Below are positions 5,428 through 6,945 of a DNA stretch of 6,945 bases, in pieces (position 1 is the stretch's first letter; every line of letters starts with the position of its first letter). This DNA is from Actinomycetota bacterium. Its GTDB lineage: Bacteria; Actinomycetota; Actinomycetes; Streptosporangiales; Streptosporangiaceae. The notes under the pieces were generated by a model that saw only the letters and a list, made by a program, of their open reading frames with translations, did not search any database and was not told the DNA's origin. The stretch is taken from NCBI GenBank assembly GCA_003140115.1, contig PLIQ01000250.1, positions 1-6,945 on the forward strand, written 5' to 3'. A program made the position numbers and the translations under genes.

Positions 5428-6153
5428 ATGGATGAGACGTTCGTGCTCTTGCACGGATCATGGCACGGCGGGTGGGCCTGGGAGCCGACCGCGTGGTGCC
5501 TGCGCGAGCTCGGCCACACCGTGTACACGCCCACGTACCCCGGACACTGGCCGGGGGTGAACCGGGCGGGCGTCACCCACGACGACTACGTCCGGGCGGT
5601 CACGGATTTCATCGAGCACCGGGACCTGCGCGACGTCATTCTGGTCGGCCACAGCTTTGGCGGTTCGGTCGTCAGCCGGGTGTCCCAGGTCATACCCGAC
5701 CGGCTCAAGCGCCTGGTATTCCACACCGCTTTCGTGGTCGAGGACGGCGCCAGCGTCAACGACAATTTCCCGCCCGAGCAGACCGACATGTTCGCCAAGG
5801 CCGCGAGCCAGAGCCCCGACAACACCGTGGAATGCTCCTGGGAGGTGTTCCGCGACTTCTTCATCCAAGATGCGCGGCCCCAGGACGCGAGGTCGGTATG
5901 GGAGCGGCTGGTACCGCAGCCGTTCCAGCCCTGGGACGCCAAGCTCGACCTCGGCGAGTTCTACCGGGCCGGGCTCCCGAAGAGCTACATCGCGGTCGAG
6001 CAGGACCGGGCCCTGCCCGAGGGCACGTGGCATCCGGGCATGTCGTCCCGGCTGGGCCCGTGCAAGATCGTGCCTATGGCCGGCAGCCACGAGGTGATGT
6101 TCACCCGGCCCGCCGAACTGGCCCGTACCCTGACCGAAGCCGCCCGCGACTGA
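5428..6153 (+). CDS. Alpha/beta hydrolase (SABP2/hydroxynitrile lyase-like esterase)
   Basis: This 241-residue serine hydrolase fits the small alpha/beta hydrolases related to plant methylesterases (SABP2) and hydroxynitrile lyases. It would cleave an ester or similar bond in the cytoplasm; the natural substrate is unknown. The oxyanion-loop motif LLHGSWHGGWAW is at 7-18, the nucleophile elbow GHSFGG at 74-79 (S76), the probable acid D193 in VEQDRALP, and the catalytic H221 in GSHEVMF. The triad is complete and in the SABP2 order. No signal peptide is present. ATG 5428 is supported by GGAG 5 nt upstream and by the protein starting directly with the first strand, as in relatives. It is divergent from the phosphatase and converges on the agmatinase with 12 bp between stop codons, so the two 3' transcript ends probably overlap. 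No polyketide or phenolic pathway gene is nearby to suggest a substrate. Confidence 0.92.
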   Translation: MDETFVLLHGSWHGGWAWEPTAWCLRELGHTVYTPTYPGHWPGVNRAGVTHDDYVRAVTDFIEHRDLRDVILVGHSFGGSVVSRVSQVIPDRLKRLVFHTAFVVEDGASVNDNFPPEQTDMFAKAASQSPDNTVECSWEVFRDFFIQDARPQDARSVWERLVPQPFQPWDAKLDLGEFYRAGLPKSYIAVEQDRALPEGTWHPGMSSRLGPCKIVPMAGSHEVMFTRPAELARTLTEAARD

Positions 6154-6165
6154 GGCCGTCGCAGG

Positions 6166-6945
6166 TCATGCCCGCCTGGCCAGCAAGGCGATGATGTCGA
6201 AGATCACCGTCGCGGCGGCGATCGCGGTGATCTCGGCGTGGTCGTAGGCCGGGGCCACCTCGACCAGGTCGGCGCTGACCAGGTTGAGGCTGGTCAGGCC
6301 CCGCAGCACGCGCAGCAGTTCCCGGCTGGACAGCCCGCCCGCCTCCGGTGTCCCGGTGCCGGGCGCGAAGGCCGGGTCGAGCACGTCGATATCGATGGAC
6401 AGGTAGACCGGCAGGTCGGCCACCCGCTCGGTGATCGCGTCGATCGCCCCGGTGACCCCGAGCGTGTCGATGTCGCTCGCTCTGATGGTCCGGAAGCCGA
6501 ACCGCTGGTCGTCGTCGAGATCGGCCCGGCCGTAGATGGGACCGCGGATGCCCACGTGGATCGAGTGGTCCTCGACCAGGAGGTTCTCCTCGAACGCCCG
6601 CCGGAAGATGGTCCCGTGCGTGGTCGGCGCGTTGAAGTAGGTGTCCCAGGTGTCCAGGTGCGCGTCGAAGTGCACCAGCGCGACCGGGCCGTGCGCGCGG
6701 GCCACCGACCGCAGCATCGGCAGCGCGATCGTGTGGTCGCCGCCGACGGCGATCACCTTGCGGTCGCCCTGCAGCAGATCGGCGGCGTGCCCGGCGATCT
6801 GCGCCATGGCCTCGTCGATCGAGAACGGCGTCACGGGCACGTCCCCGGCGTCCACGACCTGGATCGCCGTGAACGGGCTGGTGTCCAGCTCGACGTGATG
6901 GCCGGGCCGCAGGTGCCGCGACGCCTGCCGGACCGCCATCGGGCC
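6166..6945 (-). CDS. speB: Agmatinase / ureohydrolase family protein, 5' end outside the window
   Basis: This is a manganese-type ureohydrolase, which hydrolyses agmatine or a related guanidino compound (for example guanidinobutyrate) to urea and an amine. Counting from the in-window methionine at 6939, the metal ligands are all present: H69 in GGDHT, D92, H94 and D96 in HFDAHLDTWD, and D183 and D185 in SIDIDVLDPAFAPGTGTPEAGG. E228 in DLVEVAP is the usual guanidinium-contact glutamate. The reading frame stays open to the right edge, and the codons before that methionine read Gly-Pro. This matches the family motif GPxAIRxASR, so the methionine is internal and roughly 50-60 N-terminal residues lie beyond the window. 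Ends with TGA at 6168-6166. Ureohydrolase subfamilies cannot be separated with confidence from motifs alone, so the symbol is a family-level assignment; arginase is less likely. Confidence 0.9.
   Translation of the reverse strand, partial: GPMAVRQASRHLRPGHHVELDTSPFTAIQVVDAGDVPVTPFSIDEAMAQIAGHAADLLQGDRKVIAVGGDHTIALPMLRSVARAHGPVALVHFDAHLDTWDTYFNAPTTHGTIFRRAFEENLLVEDHSIHVGIRGPIYGRADLDDDQRFGFRTIRASDIDTLGVTGAIDAITERVADLPVYLSIDIDVLDPAFAPGTGTPEAGGLSSRELLRVLRGLTSLNLVSADLVEVAPAYDHAEITAIAAATVIFDIIALLARRA

Noticed and set aside
1..6945. Defence system, prophage, CRISPR or biosynthetic cluster
   Set aside because: No nuclease, helicase, integrase, phage structural, repeat-spacer, PKS or NRPS gene is present; all genes match ordinary metabolic or housekeeping families.

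Overview
The window is high-GC DNA with strong G/C bias at third codon positions, a TTGACA-N17-TAnnnT promoter and actinomycete-like protein families, including a FadB2-type dehydrogenase, a PtpB-like phosphatase and a FadD-like CoA ligase. It is most likely chromosomal DNA of a filamentous actinomycete (Actinomycetota). The genus cannot be read from the sequence; a Streptosporangiales or Streptomyces-like background is only a guess. I see no tRNA, rRNA, CRISPR array, transposase, integrase or plasmid/phage gene, and no stretch over 300 bases lacks a gene.

Layout. Bases 1-260 are a leader with a low-GC promoter and a small palindrome at the predicted transcription start. Bases 201/261-1130 (+) encode a short-chain 3-hydroxyacyl-CoA (3-hydroxybutyryl-CoA) dehydrogenase. 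A cytoplasmic helical-backbone metal-receptor-like protein (to 1900, +) follows directly, and its conserved N-terminus seems to begin at a CTG overlapping the dehydrogenase stop. A 16-bp tandem duplication lies across the convergent junction with an SDR oxidoreductase (1923-2690, -). The SDR is transcribed away from an acyl-CoA ligase (2741-4234, +) across only 50 bp; the ligase appears leaderless and lacks a segment around the A2 core. A 217-bp gap with a weak hairpin separates the ligase from a convergent PtpB-like phosphatase (4452-5228, -). A 199-bp AT-richer divergent region with inverted repeats separates the phosphatase from an alpha/beta hydrolase (5428-6153, +). The hydrolase converges with a 12-bp gap on an agmatinase/ureohydrolase gene (6166 to the right edge, -) whose N-terminus lies outside the window.

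How the genes may work together. The left half (dehydrogenase, SDR, acyl-CoA ligase) fits activation and oxidation/reduction of acyl or 3-hydroxyacyl-CoA substrates; this is inferred from family membership and proximity only. The phosphatase, hydrolase and agmatinase look like separate transcription units with no clear pathway link. I found no convincing new multi-gene system. The points most worth checking are the apparent in-frame deletion in the ligase, the non-standard start of the metal-receptor gene, the very compact divergent promoter, and the repeat structures in the intergenic regions.
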